Source: CBDCUW01 sp963734865
GTDB lineage: Bacteria > Planctomycetota > Planctomycetia > Pirellulales > Pirellulaceae
NCBI GenBank assembly: GCA_963734865.1
Contig: CAVTIV010000006.1
Span: 62,001 to 126,000, forward strand
Direction: 5' to 3'
Length of the DNA: 64,000 nt
In this document: one piece after another, positions 1-10,024 of the stretch
Numbering within the stretch: position 1 is the first letter of the stretch
Layout: each line of letters opens with the position of its first letter
Notes under the pieces: generated by a model
What the model saw: only the letters and a program-made list of their open reading frames with translations
What the model was told of the DNA's origin: nothing
Database searches by the model: none
Translations under genes and position numbers: made by a program

Positions 1-1640
1 GTTGATCCGGTCAGACGTAGGCAACCACGACGATCCGAAGGATCGGCAGGATCGATCGCGAAGTCGATATCGACCATTCCGCCATCAGCTTGCAACCAGA
101 CGAAAAGGCTGATCCGGGGGTGCTGTATGACCGGAAACTGTCGCGTCAACGCGCCTTGGCGAGTCGTGCATGCGATCGCCGTCGAAGCGTCGGGAGCCTC
201 GACTGTATTCCAGGCACCGACCATCGATCCGCCGACATCCCAGCCGCTCAACGTCACTCCATCAAACAGCGGCGTGTTCTCCAGCACACTCGTGTACGTC
301 CGTGGACCTCGTTGAGGTGAACGCGGCAGCAAGAATCCAGCCAGCAGAGCGACGACGCCGAGCGTGGCGAGCGGGATCAGCCATTTCCGCCGCCCCCAAG
401 AGGACCCGGACGATCTCCCATCCATCGGCTGCGGAACAGACTCGCCGGTCGGGTCTCTGCTTGCAGATTCGGAACCGCCCTGGCGGACCGTGGTCGACCT
501 TGGAAAGGAATCGGCCGGAAGCGTCGGTTGGCCACTGATGGCAACGCGCTGTTCGGTCGTCAACTCAGGTGCCATCGCTGTGGCGTGCAATTGGGTGCCA
601 CGAAGCTGGTCGATCGCATGGATCAATTCTTCGTACGTTTGCGGCCGTCGATTGGGATCTGGATCGAGCAAACGGGTCAATAGTTGCAACTGGCTGGAAG
701 GTAACGAGACGGGAAGTGTTGCCGGATCGACCGAAAAGGGTTCAGACTTTTGTACAAGCAAGGCCACCAAGTTGTTGTTGCGGAATGGCGGCTTTCCAAA
801 AAGCAGGTGCCAGGCCGTCGCACCGAGTGAATAGATGTCGGATCGAAAGTCCACCGGATCGCTGCCAAATTGCTCCGGCGACATATAGGTGGGGCTGCCG
901 ATGATCTTCTCGCCGGTCGTCAATTTCATCTGCTCACGGCTTCTGTCGGCAAATACGGCCAAACCAAAGTCGGCGATCTTGACCATCTCGGTACCGCTGG
1001 GCAGCGTCGATCCTTCCGGTGGTGGCACGAGAATCAAGTTGGCGGGCTTGATGTCACGGTGAAGCAGATCGTGACGCAGCGCGTGCAACAGCCCCGAGGC
1101 GACCTGTCGTACGATGTGCCAAACGTTCGCGGCGGGAATGATGCCCTGGTCTTGAACCGCCTGTTCACACGTCCGTCCCTGAACAAACTCCATCGCAAGA
1201 TGATAACGGCCTTCGTGCTTCCCGAAATTCAATGCCTGCACGATATTGGGATGATGCAGTCGTGCTAACGCTTTCGCTTCACGCTCGAACCGAGCCGCAG
1301 CAATCGTGTTGTTGACATTGCTAATCAGGATCGTTTTCAACGCCACCGTGCGGTCCAAATCTGTCTGTCGGGCGCGATACACCACACCCATGCCGCCGCG
1401 TCCAACGAGTCCCAGGATCTGATAGCCTGGGACAACAGCAAAGGGATGCTGGATCGATTCGACGATATCGACATCAGCCGGAGTAAGCAGTCGGCGCCGC
1501 AAGGCCGTTTGCGAGATTGAGCCGCCGTGATCCGAAACCGCTTGCCACAGCAGTTCTGCGTCGGTCTGGGACAGCAGTTTTAGCTCGACGCAGGTGTCGA
1601 GGAACTGACGGTCTTGGTCGGTTTTCTGCTGCGCGGACAT
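1..1640 (-). CDS. Ser/Thr protein kinase, transmembrane, DUF1080-like outer domain (3' end off window)
   Basis: Membrane Ser/Thr kinase of the bacterial PknB type. Reading leftwards from an ATG at 1640, the frame stays open to the window edge (546 codons, partial). The Gly-rich loop GRGGMGVVY is near residue 80, VALK follows, HRDIKPANL is near 194, DFGL near 221, and SPTYMSPEQ lies in the activation segment, so all Hanks catalytic residues are present. A single membrane segment (about residues 419-440) follows a Ser/Pro-rich linker. Beyond it the text PLFDGVTLSGW resembles the start of DUF1080 (LamG-like) domains, so the outer part may bind sugars; this is inference from a short stretch. The ~70-residue N-terminal region before the kinase is typical of planctomycete kinases. 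The start lies 19 bases after the upstream lipoprotein gene, suggesting co-transcription. Its substrates are unknown. Confidence 0.9.
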   Translation of the reverse strand, partial: MSAQQKTDQDRQFLDTCVELKLLSQTDAELLWQAVSDHGGSISQTALRRRLLTPADVDIVESIQHPFAVVPGYQILGLVGRGGMGVVYRARQTDLDRTVALKTILISNVNNTIAAARFEREAKALARLHHPNIVQALNFGKHEGRYHLAMEFVQGRTCEQAVQDQGIIPAANVWHIVRQVASGLLHALRHDLLHRDIKPANLILVPPPEGSTLPSGTEMVKIADFGLAVFADRSREQMKLTTGEKIIGSPTYMSPEQFGSDPVDFRSDIYSLGATAWHLLFGKPPFRNNNLVALLVQKSEPFSVDPATLPVSLPSSQLQLLTRLLDPDPNRRPQTYEELIHAIDQLRGTQLHATAMAPELTTEQRVAISGQPTLPADSFPRSTTVRQGGSESASRDPTGESVPQPMDGRSSGSSWGRRKWLIPLATLGVVALLAGFLLPRSPQRGPRTYTSVLENTPLFDGVTLSGWDVGGSMVGAWNTVEAPDASTAIACTTRQGALTRQFPVIQHPRISLFVWLQADGGMVDIDFAIDPADPSDRRGCLRLTGS

Positions 1641-1659
1641 CAGCGACGCGAGACCTCGT

Positions 1660-2280
1660 TCATCGGCCGAGTTGGGCGAGCTGCTTGAGAATCGAATCAA
1701 CGGTCGGTCGATCCGCAATCGATTCGCCCACATAAGCGAACCTGACGCGTCCATCGCGGTCGACGATGTACGTCGACGGCTTGGCAAGTTCCGCGCGAAT
1801 CCCCAGTTGGTCGACACCAGTCAGGTTGATATCCAACAGAATCGGAAAGGGTATTTCTTCATTCGAGATCGGACCGCTCTTGATTCGTTCATTCAAATCG
1901 GCCAACCGTCCCGCATCCGCTTCCGTTTCGGTCGGAAAGATGACCAGCAGTTGCGCGTTATACTGCTCAAGTTCATCGTAGCGCCGAGCCCAGCGGGAAG
2001 TTTGAGAGGCACAGTAAAAACAGACACCGTTGTACCAACCGCGAGTGATCACCAACACCAGATAATCGTGATTGATCACGTCTGCCAGCTTCACTTCCTG
2101 GCCGTCTTTGTCGGTGAACCGAAGCTCAGAGAAATCTTCGATTGTGATCGGTTGCGATTGCGTCACATCCGAAAAATGAACACCGTCATCGGGAATCCGA
2201 TCGCAACCGGACAACGCTATCGCACAAAGCGAAATGAAACAAACCCGGCTGAACGGCACGCTCGTATCTCCCAACGGCAA
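1660..2280 (-). CDS. Thioredoxin-like (AhpC/TSA-type) lipoprotein
   Basis: Predicted envelope lipoprotein of 206 residues with a thioredoxin/redoxin fold. The N-terminus has a short hydrophobic segment ending in the lipobox LSGC, so lipid anchoring at that Cys is expected. The body carries a redox motif CFYC (in WYNGVCFYC) followed by a peroxiredoxin-like core: LLVIFPTE, then DRDGRVRFAYVG, which is the conserved cis-Pro/strand region of AhpC/TSA proteins. It probably acts as an extracytoplasmic thiol oxidoreductase or peroxidase. It is the first gene of a probable two-gene unit with the kinase immediately downstream. The ATG at 2280 is preferred because the signal peptide begins there. The exact redox partner cannot be told from sequence. 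Confidence 0.8.
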   Translation of the reverse strand: MPLGDTSVPFSRVCFISLCAIALSGCDRIPDDGVHFSDVTQSQPITIEDFSELRFTDKDGQEVKLADVINHDYLVLVITRGWYNGVCFYCASQTSRWARRYDELEQYNAQLLVIFPTETEADAGRLADLNERIKSGPISNEEIPFPILLDINLTGVDQLGIRAELAKPSTYIVDRDGRVRFAYVGESIADRPTVDSILKQLAQLGR

Positions 2281-2533
2281 AATCAGATTGTAGCTGGTAT
2301 CGACTCACCCTGTACACGGACACACCCCAGCCCACAGTCGCGTCTCATCTTAGGTCTCTTTCCGATTGCGGGAACGAGCAAAGCGATTGACCTTCCGCAT
2401 GCTTTCTCACTTCAATCGTCTTGGACATCGTCGTCCCGGCCCGATGAAACTTGACCCTCCGCTAGAATTCCAGCGGCGCTTCGCAGTGCGTACAATGGAC
2501 GGGCAAACATTCCCCAAACTTGGCCGAGGCATC

Positions 2534-3973
2534 ATGCGCCAGCTCGTGTTACTCCTTTCCTTTGCTTTTCTTGTGCTGTCTGCGCCGGTCGCCCGGGGGG
2601 CCGACAAGCCCGTCAACGTACTGTTCATTGCCGCCGACGATCTTCGCTGTGACCTCGGTTGCTATGGTCATCCGCTGGTCAAGACACCGAATATCGATCG
2701 CCTTGCCTCGCGGGGTGTGTTGTTTGAACGGGCATATTGCCAGCAGGCGTTGTGCAACCCGTCGCGGGCGTCGCTGATGACTGGGAGGCGTCCCGACACG
2801 CTGCAACTGTGGAACCTATCGAATCACTTTCGTGACCAAATTCCGGATGTCGTTACCCTGCCTCAGCACTTCAAAAATCATGGCTACTTTGCCCAGGACA
2901 TCGGTAAGATTTTTCACAACTGGAGAACGGAGATCCAAGGAGATCCCGCGTCCTGGAGCGTTCCGGCCGTGATGCACTTTGGCAGGCACGGCGACGACAA
3001 GCCGAAGTCCAACGAGCCGCTGCCCGCCAATTTGGCCAAAGATCCCAAGTGCGAGTGCCGCGATCTGCCGGACGAGGCGTACTACGACGGCCGGATCGCC
3101 GCGCTCGCGGTCGAGGCCCTCCGCGAGCGTCGCCAGGCTGACAGCCCGTTCTTTCTTGCCGTCGGGTTCTGGAAACCGCATTCGCCGTTCAACGCGCCGC
3201 GGCAATATTGGGACCTGTATCAGCGTGACCAGATACCGCTGCCGCCAAATCCCGACTGGCCTGAAAACGCTCCTCGAATTGCCTGGCACAATAGCCGTGA
3301 ATTGCTCGGTGATCCCGCTCGCACGCTCAGTGAAGACGCCGTGCGTGAGATCCGCCATGGATACTTGGCTGCGATCAGCTACCTCGACGCGCAGATCGGC
3401 AAGGTGCTTGACGAGCTCGATCGACAGCAGTTGGCCGACAACACGATCGTCGTGTTCTGGTCGGATCATGGCTACCACTTGGGCGAACATTCGCTGTGGG
3501 CCAAGACTTCCAATTTCGATTTGGACGCGCACGTGCCGCTGATCATCGCGATGCCAGACGGACAATCGGCGGGTCAACGAACGGTTGCCTTGGCCGAACT
3601 GCTGGATCTGTATCCCACGCTGGTCGACGCGTGCCAACTTCCGCCGCGGCCTCAACTACAGGGGACCAGTTTGATCCCAGTCATCCGCGATACCCGAAAT
3701 TCGGTCAAGCAGGCCGCGATGAACCAGCATCCACGACCGGCCTACTATGGCCAGAAAATGGACGCGATGGGCTATTCGATCAGGACGGATCGGTTCCGCT
3801 ATACCCAGTGGCGGGAACCAACGACCGACGCCCTGTTGGCGTGTGAGCTCTATGACCACGAACACGATCCGGCAGAGACGATCAACGTGATCGATGATGA
3901 TCGATTTTCCGAGGTTGCCCGAAAATTGGCAGACCAACTGCAAGGCATGCGGTCGCCATCAAAACCGAAGTGA
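2534..3973 (+). CDS. Sulfatase (iduronate-2-sulfatase-like), secreted
   Basis: Type I sulfatase that hydrolyses sulfate esters, probably of algal or animal polysaccharides. The ATG at 2534 is chosen because it follows a GAGG-like ribosome site and begins a clear signal peptide (hydrophobic to about residue 18, ending ARGA); the frame is open further upstream but that part looks non-coding. The metal-binding DD is at residues 35-36, the formylglycine motif CNPSR at 74-78 (Cys type, requiring oxidation by a sulfatase-maturing enzyme), followed by TGRRPDT; a second metal site SDHGYHLGEH is near residue 310. Length (479 residues) is usual for iduronate-sulfatase-like proteins, of which planctomycetes encode many. 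It stands alone; no maturase is nearby. Confidence 0.93.
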   Translation: MRQLVLLLSFAFLVLSAPVARGADKPVNVLFIAADDLRCDLGCYGHPLVKTPNIDRLASRGVLFERAYCQQALCNPSRASLMTGRRPDTLQLWNLSNHFRDQIPDVVTLPQHFKNHGYFAQDIGKIFHNWRTEIQGDPASWSVPAVMHFGRHGDDKPKSNEPLPANLAKDPKCECRDLPDEAYYDGRIAALAVEALRERRQADSPFFLAVGFWKPHSPFNAPRQYWDLYQRDQIPLPPNPDWPENAPRIAWHNSRELLGDPARTLSEDAVREIRHGYLAAISYLDAQIGKVLDELDRQQLADNTIVVFWSDHGYHLGEHSLWAKTSNFDLDAHVPLIIAMPDGQSAGQRTVALAELLDLYPTLVDACQLPPRPQLQGTSLIPVIRDTRNSVKQAAMNQHPRPAYYGQKMDAMGYSIRTDRFRYTQWREPTTDALLACELYDHEHDPAETINVIDDDRFSEVARKLADQLQGMRSPSKPK

Positions 3974-4451
3974 AGTCGATTGGTGCGATGCCGATTGACC
4001 ACGCGTTGCCGCGAGAGATTGTCGCGAGAGATTGTCAAACGCGAGAGATTGCCGCGAGAGATTGCCGCGAGAGATTGCCGTGGGGAACGTCGTTGCTGCT
4101 CCACTCGGTTCACCCACACCTGCCTGAAACTCCATCAGAACCCTCAACCGAAGTTCACGGAAATTCCAAAGACATTCCTGCTGCGTCGTCCAATCACCTT
4201 CCCCCCCCACGGCACGTGGGCGTGTCGCCGGCGGTTACGGCCGCACGGACTGAACCCCTTACCGGAGGCAGAATCGAACTCGAAAAGACACGTTTTCGGT
4301 GCATTTGTGCGCCAATCGCGTGCTGTAGCGATCACGCCAGGCGCGCTTGGAATTACCGTAGGATCTTCAAAGAGTGGCTGAATGACCGGAATCGGCTCGG
4401 CCGACATGATGAAAGCGAGACGCAGGTAGAGATCGGGAGCGAGGCGGGCTG
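3974..4451. other. Intergenic region with a tandem repeat, no gene seen
   Basis: Space between the sulfatase and the SGNH gene. Apart from the 13-base tandem repeat near its left end and a run of eight C at about 4201, no coding sequence, tRNA or convincing terminator is visible. The right end must carry the SGNH gene promoter; a GAGGCGGG ribosome site lies just before the ATG at 4452. Confidence 0.6.
4006..4080. repeat. Tandem repeat, 13-base unit, about 5 copies
   Basis: Units of ttgccgcgagaga: copies at 4006-4018, 4019-4031 (one change), 4032-4048 (with a 4-base insertion), 4049-4061, 4062-4074, and a partial copy to 4080. It lies just 3' of the sulfatase gene. Function unknown. Confidence 0.9.
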
Positions 4452-6348
4452 ATGACGGCAATTCGACCGGCGGGAATTCGACAGACCAGCGGGCTGTCGT
4501 ATCGGAAAAAGCTGATCTATAGCTTGGTGGTGACGGCCGCATTCTTCCTGGTTGTTGAAGGTCTGCTTGCCGTTTTGGACTTCCAGCCGACCCTGACGGA
4601 CCGAGATCCGTTCGTCGGGTTCGAGTCAAGTATTCCACTGTTCGTCGAACAAACACAAGCGGACAGCGTGTTTCTTCAGACGGCTGCGAACAAATTACCG
4701 TTCTTCAACACTCAAACCTTTGCGAAGGTCAAACCGGATCACACCTTTCGCGTCTTTTGCGTGGGCGGTTCGACGACGTTTGGGCGGCCGTATGACGATA
4801 CGACCTCGTTTGTCAGTTGGCTTCGTGAACTACTGCAGGTCGCGGATACCAATCAAAGGTGGGAGGTCATCAATGCGGGCGGAATCAGCTACGCCAGCTA
4901 TCGCGTGGCGTCGGTTGTAGAGGAACTTTGTGCCTACTCTCCCGATCTGTTTATCGTTTACACAGGACACAACGAATTCCTGGAAGAACGAACGTATCGC
5001 GATCTCCATGCCAAGCCAGTCGGTTTTCGGCGTCTGACGGCCATCCTTCATCAAACTCGAACCTATTCCCTGGCGCATCAATTGCTCGCTCCGGAAATGC
5101 TTCCATCGAAACGGAGTGGCATGTTGTCGGGTGAAGTCGACACGATCCTTGACCACACGGTCGGTCCGGTCTCGTACGAGCGCGATGATCAACTCCGCGA
5201 CCACGTTGTCGAACACTTTGAATTCAATGTCAATCGGATGGTCCAGACCGCTCGCTCGGCCGGCGCGGAAGTCTTGTTTGTCACTCCCGCGGCGAACTTG
5301 AAAGATTTCTCTCCATTCAAGAGCGAACATCGCTCGAACCTGCGCGACAGCGAACGGCAACGATGGAACGAACTATTCACCAGCGCGGCGGAGCAAGAAC
5401 GGAACGGAGACAATCAGGCGGCGCTCACCGCTTTGAATTTGGCGGCAAAGATTGACGATCGGCACGCTGATCTGCATTTTCGCAAAGGACGGTTGTTGTT
5501 GGCCGAACAGCGATCCGAGGAAGCCCGTGAGTCATTCCTGCGCGATTGACGAAGACATCTGCCCGCTCCGTGCAACGCCCGCGATTCAAGAGATCGTGGA
5601 GCGAGTCGCGATTGCCCGGAGAGTTCCGCTCGTCGATTTCAACAGCATCTTGAAGAACGACTGCCTGGAATTTCACGGTCATCCAGCGCCAGGGAATGAG
5701 TATTTTCTCGATCATGTTCATCCGACGATTGAGTCACATCGTCTACTTGCCATCGCGATCATCGAGGCGATGGTTCAGAAAGGGATTGTCAGGCCAAATC
5801 GTTTATGGCTCGATGAGGCTGTTGACATCGTTTCTCCGCAAATCGCGTCACGGGTGGATTTGGAGTCGCAATCGCGCGCATTGACGAATCTGGCTCAGGT
5901 CCTCAGTTGGGCCGGTAAACAGCAGGAGGCGGGGCCGATCGCGGTGGAGGCGGTCCGGATACGATCGGAGCACGGACTCGTCGATGACCCCGAGAGTATG
6001 TTCTATGCGGGGGTGCACTTTGCAATGACCGGTGCCGACGAACAAGCCATGACTCTGCTGACAAAGGTTGTCGAGCGTGAACCAAACAACGCACAAGCGC
6101 GTTGGCGGTTAGCGACGTTGCTGTATGATCAGACGAAATATGAAGAAGCCAAAACGCAAATTGTCGAAGCGGTTCGGTTGGATCCTTCCGACGCCTACTC
6201 ACAGCAGATCCTTGGCGCTCTGCTGTTGAAGTCGGGCGAGTACGAGCAGGCGCTAATGGTGTTTCATCGGGCTGAGGAATTGGCGCCGAACGATGAGGGC
6301 ATCCGAGCCAATATCAAGTTTGCACTGGAGCAGCTTGGCCGCGGTTGA
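4452..6348 (+). CDS. SGNH/GDSL hydrolase with C-terminal TPR repeats, membrane-anchored (frameshifted)
   Basis: A gene of about 632 codons broken by one frameshift. The first part (4452-5549) has an N-terminal membrane segment (about residues 22-42), SGNH block I GGSTTFG, the INAGG block and the GHNE block, then a TPR-like stretch. Its frame stops at 5547. The same protein continues in another frame from about 5541 to 6348 and there carries the catalytic DHVHP (block V Asp-His) and three or four TPR units. Restoring two bases (CG) in the cgcg run at 5541 rejoins the frames, giving ESFLRAIDED. The catalytic Ser and Asp-His therefore lie in different frames here. It may act as an esterase or acyl transferase on envelope or exopolysaccharide sugars. 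Real mutation or sequence error is undecided. Confidence 0.85.
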
Positions 6349-6437
6349 TGGAGGAGTGGGCGGCGCGGCGATCGGCGTTGTCTGTTATCTTTGGAATTCG
6401 ACTTCCATGCTCCGGTCCGCGGCAATGATGACAGAAC

Positions 6438-7913
6438 ATGATGTTTGACGTTGAGACTCTTAGCCGGGTGCAGTTCGCCGGAACGATCATGTTCCACTAT
6501 CTGTTTCCGCCCCTTTCGATTGGTCTCGGTTTGCAGCTGTTTCTCTGTGAAATTGCTTACGTTCGCACCAACCATCTCGCCTGGGAAGCAGCCGCCAGGT
6601 TTTGGACCCGGGTGTTTGCCGTTAACTTTGCGATGGGGGTCGCAACCGGTATCGTAATGGAGTTTGAGTTCGGGACGAACTGGGCAGCCTATTCGCGTTT
6701 CGTTGGTGATGTGTTTGGCTCGGCACTGGCCGCCGAAGGTATTTTCGCCTTCTTTTTGGAAAGCGGATTTCTCGCCATCCTCGTGTTCGGTTGGGACCGC
6801 GTCGGCCGGCGGATGCACCTGCTTAGCACCACGATGGTCTTTCTGGGGTCGGTGTTCAGTGCGGTGTGGATCGTGATCGCCAATAGCTGGCAGCAAACGC
6901 CGGCCGGCTACCACATTGTTTGGCACGATATTCAGGGCCAATCGGTCCCGCGAGCCGAAGTGACCGATTTCTGGAAGATGGTCCTCAACCCCTCGTCGGT
7001 CGATCGCCTGAGCCATACGGTGGTTGGGGCGCTCGTCCTGGGAGCCTTTTTCGTCGCTTCCGTCAGCGCCTTTTATCTGCTCAAAGACCGACATCGCGAG
7101 GTCGCGAAGCGATGTTTGTCGCTGGCCTTGCCCACCGCATTGTTGTTCACGATCCTTTCGGCGATGACCGGGCATCGCTCCGCCCAACGACTTGTCGAAA
7201 CCCAGCCGGCGAAGTTGGCGGCAATGGAAGCGCATTTTGAATCCAGCGATGGGCCGACGGGGCTGTATCTGTTCGGCTGGCCCGATACCGAGTCGGAAAC
7301 GGTGCGGTTTGGCGTTCAGATACCGTACCTGCTGAGCCTGATGGTGTACAACGACCCGGCCAGGCCGGTTCCGGCGATGGATAGAATCTCGCCGCGAGAC
7401 CGTCCGCCCGTGTGGTTGCCGTTTCAAATGTTTCACACGATGGTCGGAATCGGTACGTTGTTGATCGGTTTGTCAGCGCTGGGTTGCTGGTTCGTGTTTC
7501 GCGGCAGCGTCGTCACCCGCCGCTGGTTGCTGTGGGCATTGGTATTCTCGCCCATTGCCGCCATGATCGCCAATCAAGCGGGATGGATCACGGCCGAAGT
7601 TGGTCGCCAACCATGGATCGTATACCCCTCGGTCCAAGAGGGTGTCGAGATGATTGGATTACGAACGAGCGATGGTCTCAGCGAATCGGTGACGGCACAA
7701 CAGGTGCTCAGTTCGATCGTGATGTTCACCGTCATCTATTCACTGCTGTTCGCCGTTTGGATCTATGTCTTGAATCATAAAATCCAGCATGGTCCGGAAA
7801 CGCCCGAGGAATTAGCCGAGTACAAACGAGGGCTTCGTCGTGAATCCATGAGTGACCGATTCAAGCATGGCGGAACGTCGCGCGGCGGCGCGATGATGGA
7901 GGACGAAGTTTGA
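6438..7913 (+). CDS. cydA: Cytochrome bd ubiquinol oxidase subunit I
   Basis: Quinol-oxidising subunit of the bd-type terminal oxidase, which reduces O2 to water in the inner membrane without proton pumping. It is 491 residues with about nine membrane segments. Visible hallmarks are the N-terminal haem-b595 ligand His in MFHYLFPPLS (His20), the b558 ligand His in RLSHTVVGA, and the diagnostic GRQPW motif with surrounding AGWITAEVG. The length is shorter than E. coli CydA, consistent with a short Q-loop. Two ATGs adjoin at 6438/6441; the first is used. The stop overlaps the start of cydB by one base (TGATG), so translation is coupled. Such oxidases usually serve microaerobic or stress respiration. 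Confidence 0.96.
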   Translation: MMFDVETLSRVQFAGTIMFHYLFPPLSIGLGLQLFLCEIAYVRTNHLAWEAAARFWTRVFAVNFAMGVATGIVMEFEFGTNWAAYSRFVGDVFGSALAAEGIFAFFLESGFLAILVFGWDRVGRRMHLLSTTMVFLGSVFSAVWIVIANSWQQTPAGYHIVWHDIQGQSVPRAEVTDFWKMVLNPSSVDRLSHTVVGALVLGAFFVASVSAFYLLKDRHREVAKRCLSLALPTALLFTILSAMTGHRSAQRLVETQPAKLAAMEAHFESSDGPTGLYLFGWPDTESETVRFGVQIPYLLSLMVYNDPARPVPAMDRISPRDRPPVWLPFQMFHTMVGIGTLLIGLSALGCWFVFRGSVVTRRWLLWALVFSPIAAMIANQAGWITAEVGRQPWIVYPSVQEGVEMIGLRTSDGLSESVTAQQVLSSIVMFTVIYSLLFAVWIYVLNHKIQHGPETPEELAEYKRGLRRESMSDRFKHGGTSRGGAMMEDEV

Positions 7914-8941
7914 TGGACTATGACCTGCTGACGTTCATTTGGTTCGTGTTGCTGGGAGTGCTGTTGTGCGGATATGCGGTACTGGACGGGTTTGATCTGG
8001 GCGTCGGCATTCTGCACCCATGGATCGCCAAGTCGGATAATGAGCGGCGTCTGGTGATGAACTCCATCGGGCCACTTTGGGATGGCAACGAAGTTTGGCT
8101 GGTGACCTTTGGCGGCGCTCTGTTCGCCGCGTTTCCGATTGCCTACGCCACGGTGTTCAGCAGTTTCTACGAAGCCTTCCACCTGCTGCTGCTCTGTTTG
8201 ATCGGTCGCGCGGTCAGCCTGGAGTTTCGCTCCAAGGTCCATTCGGCACGCTGGCGGAAGGTCTGGGACGCCGGCTTCTTCCTCTCGTCGTTCACCGCTG
8301 CGTTGTTGTTGGGCATTGCAGCTGGGAATGTTCTTCATGGGATGTCACTGGGACCGCACTACGTCTACCAGGGAAGTTTGATGGAGCAGTTGCACTGGTA
8401 TCCACTTCTGGTCGGCGCCTTGACCGTTTCGCTGTTCGCGCTGCACGGTGCGATCTACTTGTACTTGAAAACCGAGGCCGAGCTGCAGGATCGAGTTCGG
8501 CATTGGATCACACCACTGTTTTTTGGATTCGCATCACTCTACGCGATCGTGACCATCGCGACGTGGCAGCACGTGCCTCATGCGACGGAGAATTTGTCCG
8601 ATTATCCGTCGCTGTGGATCGTCCCCCTGCTCAATCTTCTGGCCGTGCTGAACATCCCTCGCGCCATGCATCATGGCCGACCCGGCTACGCATTTTTCAC
8701 CTCGACGATGGTGATCATCGCGTTGGCGTCACTGTTCAGCGTCGCCATCTACCCCAACTTTGTTCTCTCCAGCATTGATCCAGCCTACTGTGTGACGCTG
8801 CAAGACGCCCGCAGTAGTGAGCAAACGCTGATCACCATGCTACTGATCGCGGTAATCGGACTGCCCTGTGTGTTGAGCTATACGACGATCGTCTATTGGA
8901 TATTTCGAGGCAAAGTGAAACTCGATCCGCACAGCTATTGA
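7913..8941 (+). CDS. cydB: Cytochrome bd ubiquinol oxidase subunit II
   Basis: Second core subunit of the bd oxidase, an integral membrane protein of 342 residues with about eight membrane helices. The N-terminus LLCGYAVLDGFDLGVGIL is the family signature, followed by GPLWDGNEVWL. The ATG at 7913 sits in TGATG with the cydA stop; a TTG three bases earlier is possible but less likely. No cydX-like small ORF or cydCD follows; instead the stop codon overlaps by 7 bases the end of the convergent beta-helix gene, so the two transcripts must overlap or terminate inside one another. Confidence 0.96.
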   Translation: MDYDLLTFIWFVLLGVLLCGYAVLDGFDLGVGILHPWIAKSDNERRLVMNSIGPLWDGNEVWLVTFGGALFAAFPIAYATVFSSFYEAFHLLLLCLIGRAVSLEFRSKVHSARWRKVWDAGFFLSSFTAALLLGIAAGNVLHGMSLGPHYVYQGSLMEQLHWYPLLVGALTVSLFALHGAIYLYLKTEAELQDRVRHWITPLFFGFASLYAIVTIATWQHVPHATENLSDYPSLWIVPLLNLLAVLNIPRAMHHGRPGYAFFTSTMVIIALASLFSVAIYPNFVLSSIDPAYCVTLQDARSSEQTLITMLLIAVIGLPCVLSYTTIVYWIFRGKVKLDPHSY

Positions 8942-10024
8942 TTGTTGGCCACGATGACTTTCCCGGACTCCGGCCCTTCCAGTAAAACCCGCCGATTCTC
9001 ACCGATCAGCGAATTGTTTTGTATGACAATATTGTCGGTATCCGGTACAGCGTCGACGCGAATAGCGGCAATCTGGCTGGCCGTGGAGTGGATCAGATTT
9101 CCGCTGATCAGATAATCACGAGTTGGCGAATTCGAGGGGTCCTTGAATGCTTCGTTGATCGTGATATTCGCATTCCAGAAAATAGCCGCCCATCTTCGCC
9201 CGGTAGATTCGGTTGTCAGTGATCTGACCATTTCGACTTCGGTAAAAATGTGTGCCGTCGGAACGTGACCGCTCAAATCGACAGCCGCGCACGACAAAGC
9301 CATCCACGTGATAGAGGGCCACATCGCCCTGGTCCTCGCGCACGCTGTTCGCCTCGCTCTGCTCACCGGAAAGGTAGTCGGGATAACGCTTGCAACAGTT
9401 CTGCACGATGACGTCTTCGATCCAGACGTCACGGATGAAATGTTCGGTCGATCCGAACAGACCGATTCCGTTGCTGCTGAGGTCTTGGAATTGGGCGTCG
9501 CGAATCCGAATCCGTGCCGATTCGCCAGTGATCTGTACGCCCCGAATGTTGACACCGTCCGGCCAGAGACCATTTTTCCCGATAAAATGACCACCGATCA
9601 GCGTCACATCCGTAATGTTCTCGCCTTGAAACACGGCGCCATCCTGGCCGCAGGATTCGGGCAACAGAAATGTCGCTCCGCGCATCTCAAGCGTCAACTT
9701 CGATCTTAGACGCCAGCCATTCTCGTCGACGGCGTAAACGATTGCTGGAAACCGCAGCCGTTCTCCGGCGGTCGCGGCCGTATCGATCGCTTCCTGGATC
9801 TCGGCGGCATAGCAGGTCGAGCCATCGAGAACAGGGTCCGTCGGCAAGAAATCAATGACGGATAAATCGGCATTGGCAGTCGCCGCAATCATACCAGCAG
9901 CGAATGCTGTCAATACGGCCAGCAGACGCTTGTAGAACGCACCGCGATCGGATGATCGCGAGATCGCGTTCGCAATCAGAGCAGCCTGCAGAAAAGTGGA
10001 TTCGGGGCGATCGGTTGTCATCAT
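8935..10024 (-). CDS. Right-handed parallel beta-helix protein, secreted (frameshifted)
   Basis: Probable secreted pectate-lyase/GH28-like beta-helix protein of about 360 residues. From an ATG at 10024 there is a signal peptide (LLAVLTAFAAGMIAATANA), then an N-terminal pectate-lyase-3-type region (EIQEAIDTAA), and beta-helix rungs rich in G-x-x-I/V and N (ITDNRIYRAK, ISGNLIHSTA, IQNNSLIGEN). The frame breaks near 9170: the first frame runs on to a stop at 9116, while homologous rungs continue in a second frame to 8935. Removing one base (extra G in tgcgaat on the coding strand) gives YFLECNITINEAF and rejoins them. The open frame also extends upstream to 10408; that part has no recognised domain and starts nearer the DUF1080 gene, so the start is uncertain. 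Confidence 0.75.

Noticed and set aside
1672..2454. 260-codon plus-strand ORF opposite the thioredoxin-like lipoprotein
   Set aside because: The minus strand encodes a lipobox, CxxC motif and redoxin core; the plus frame has no domain features.
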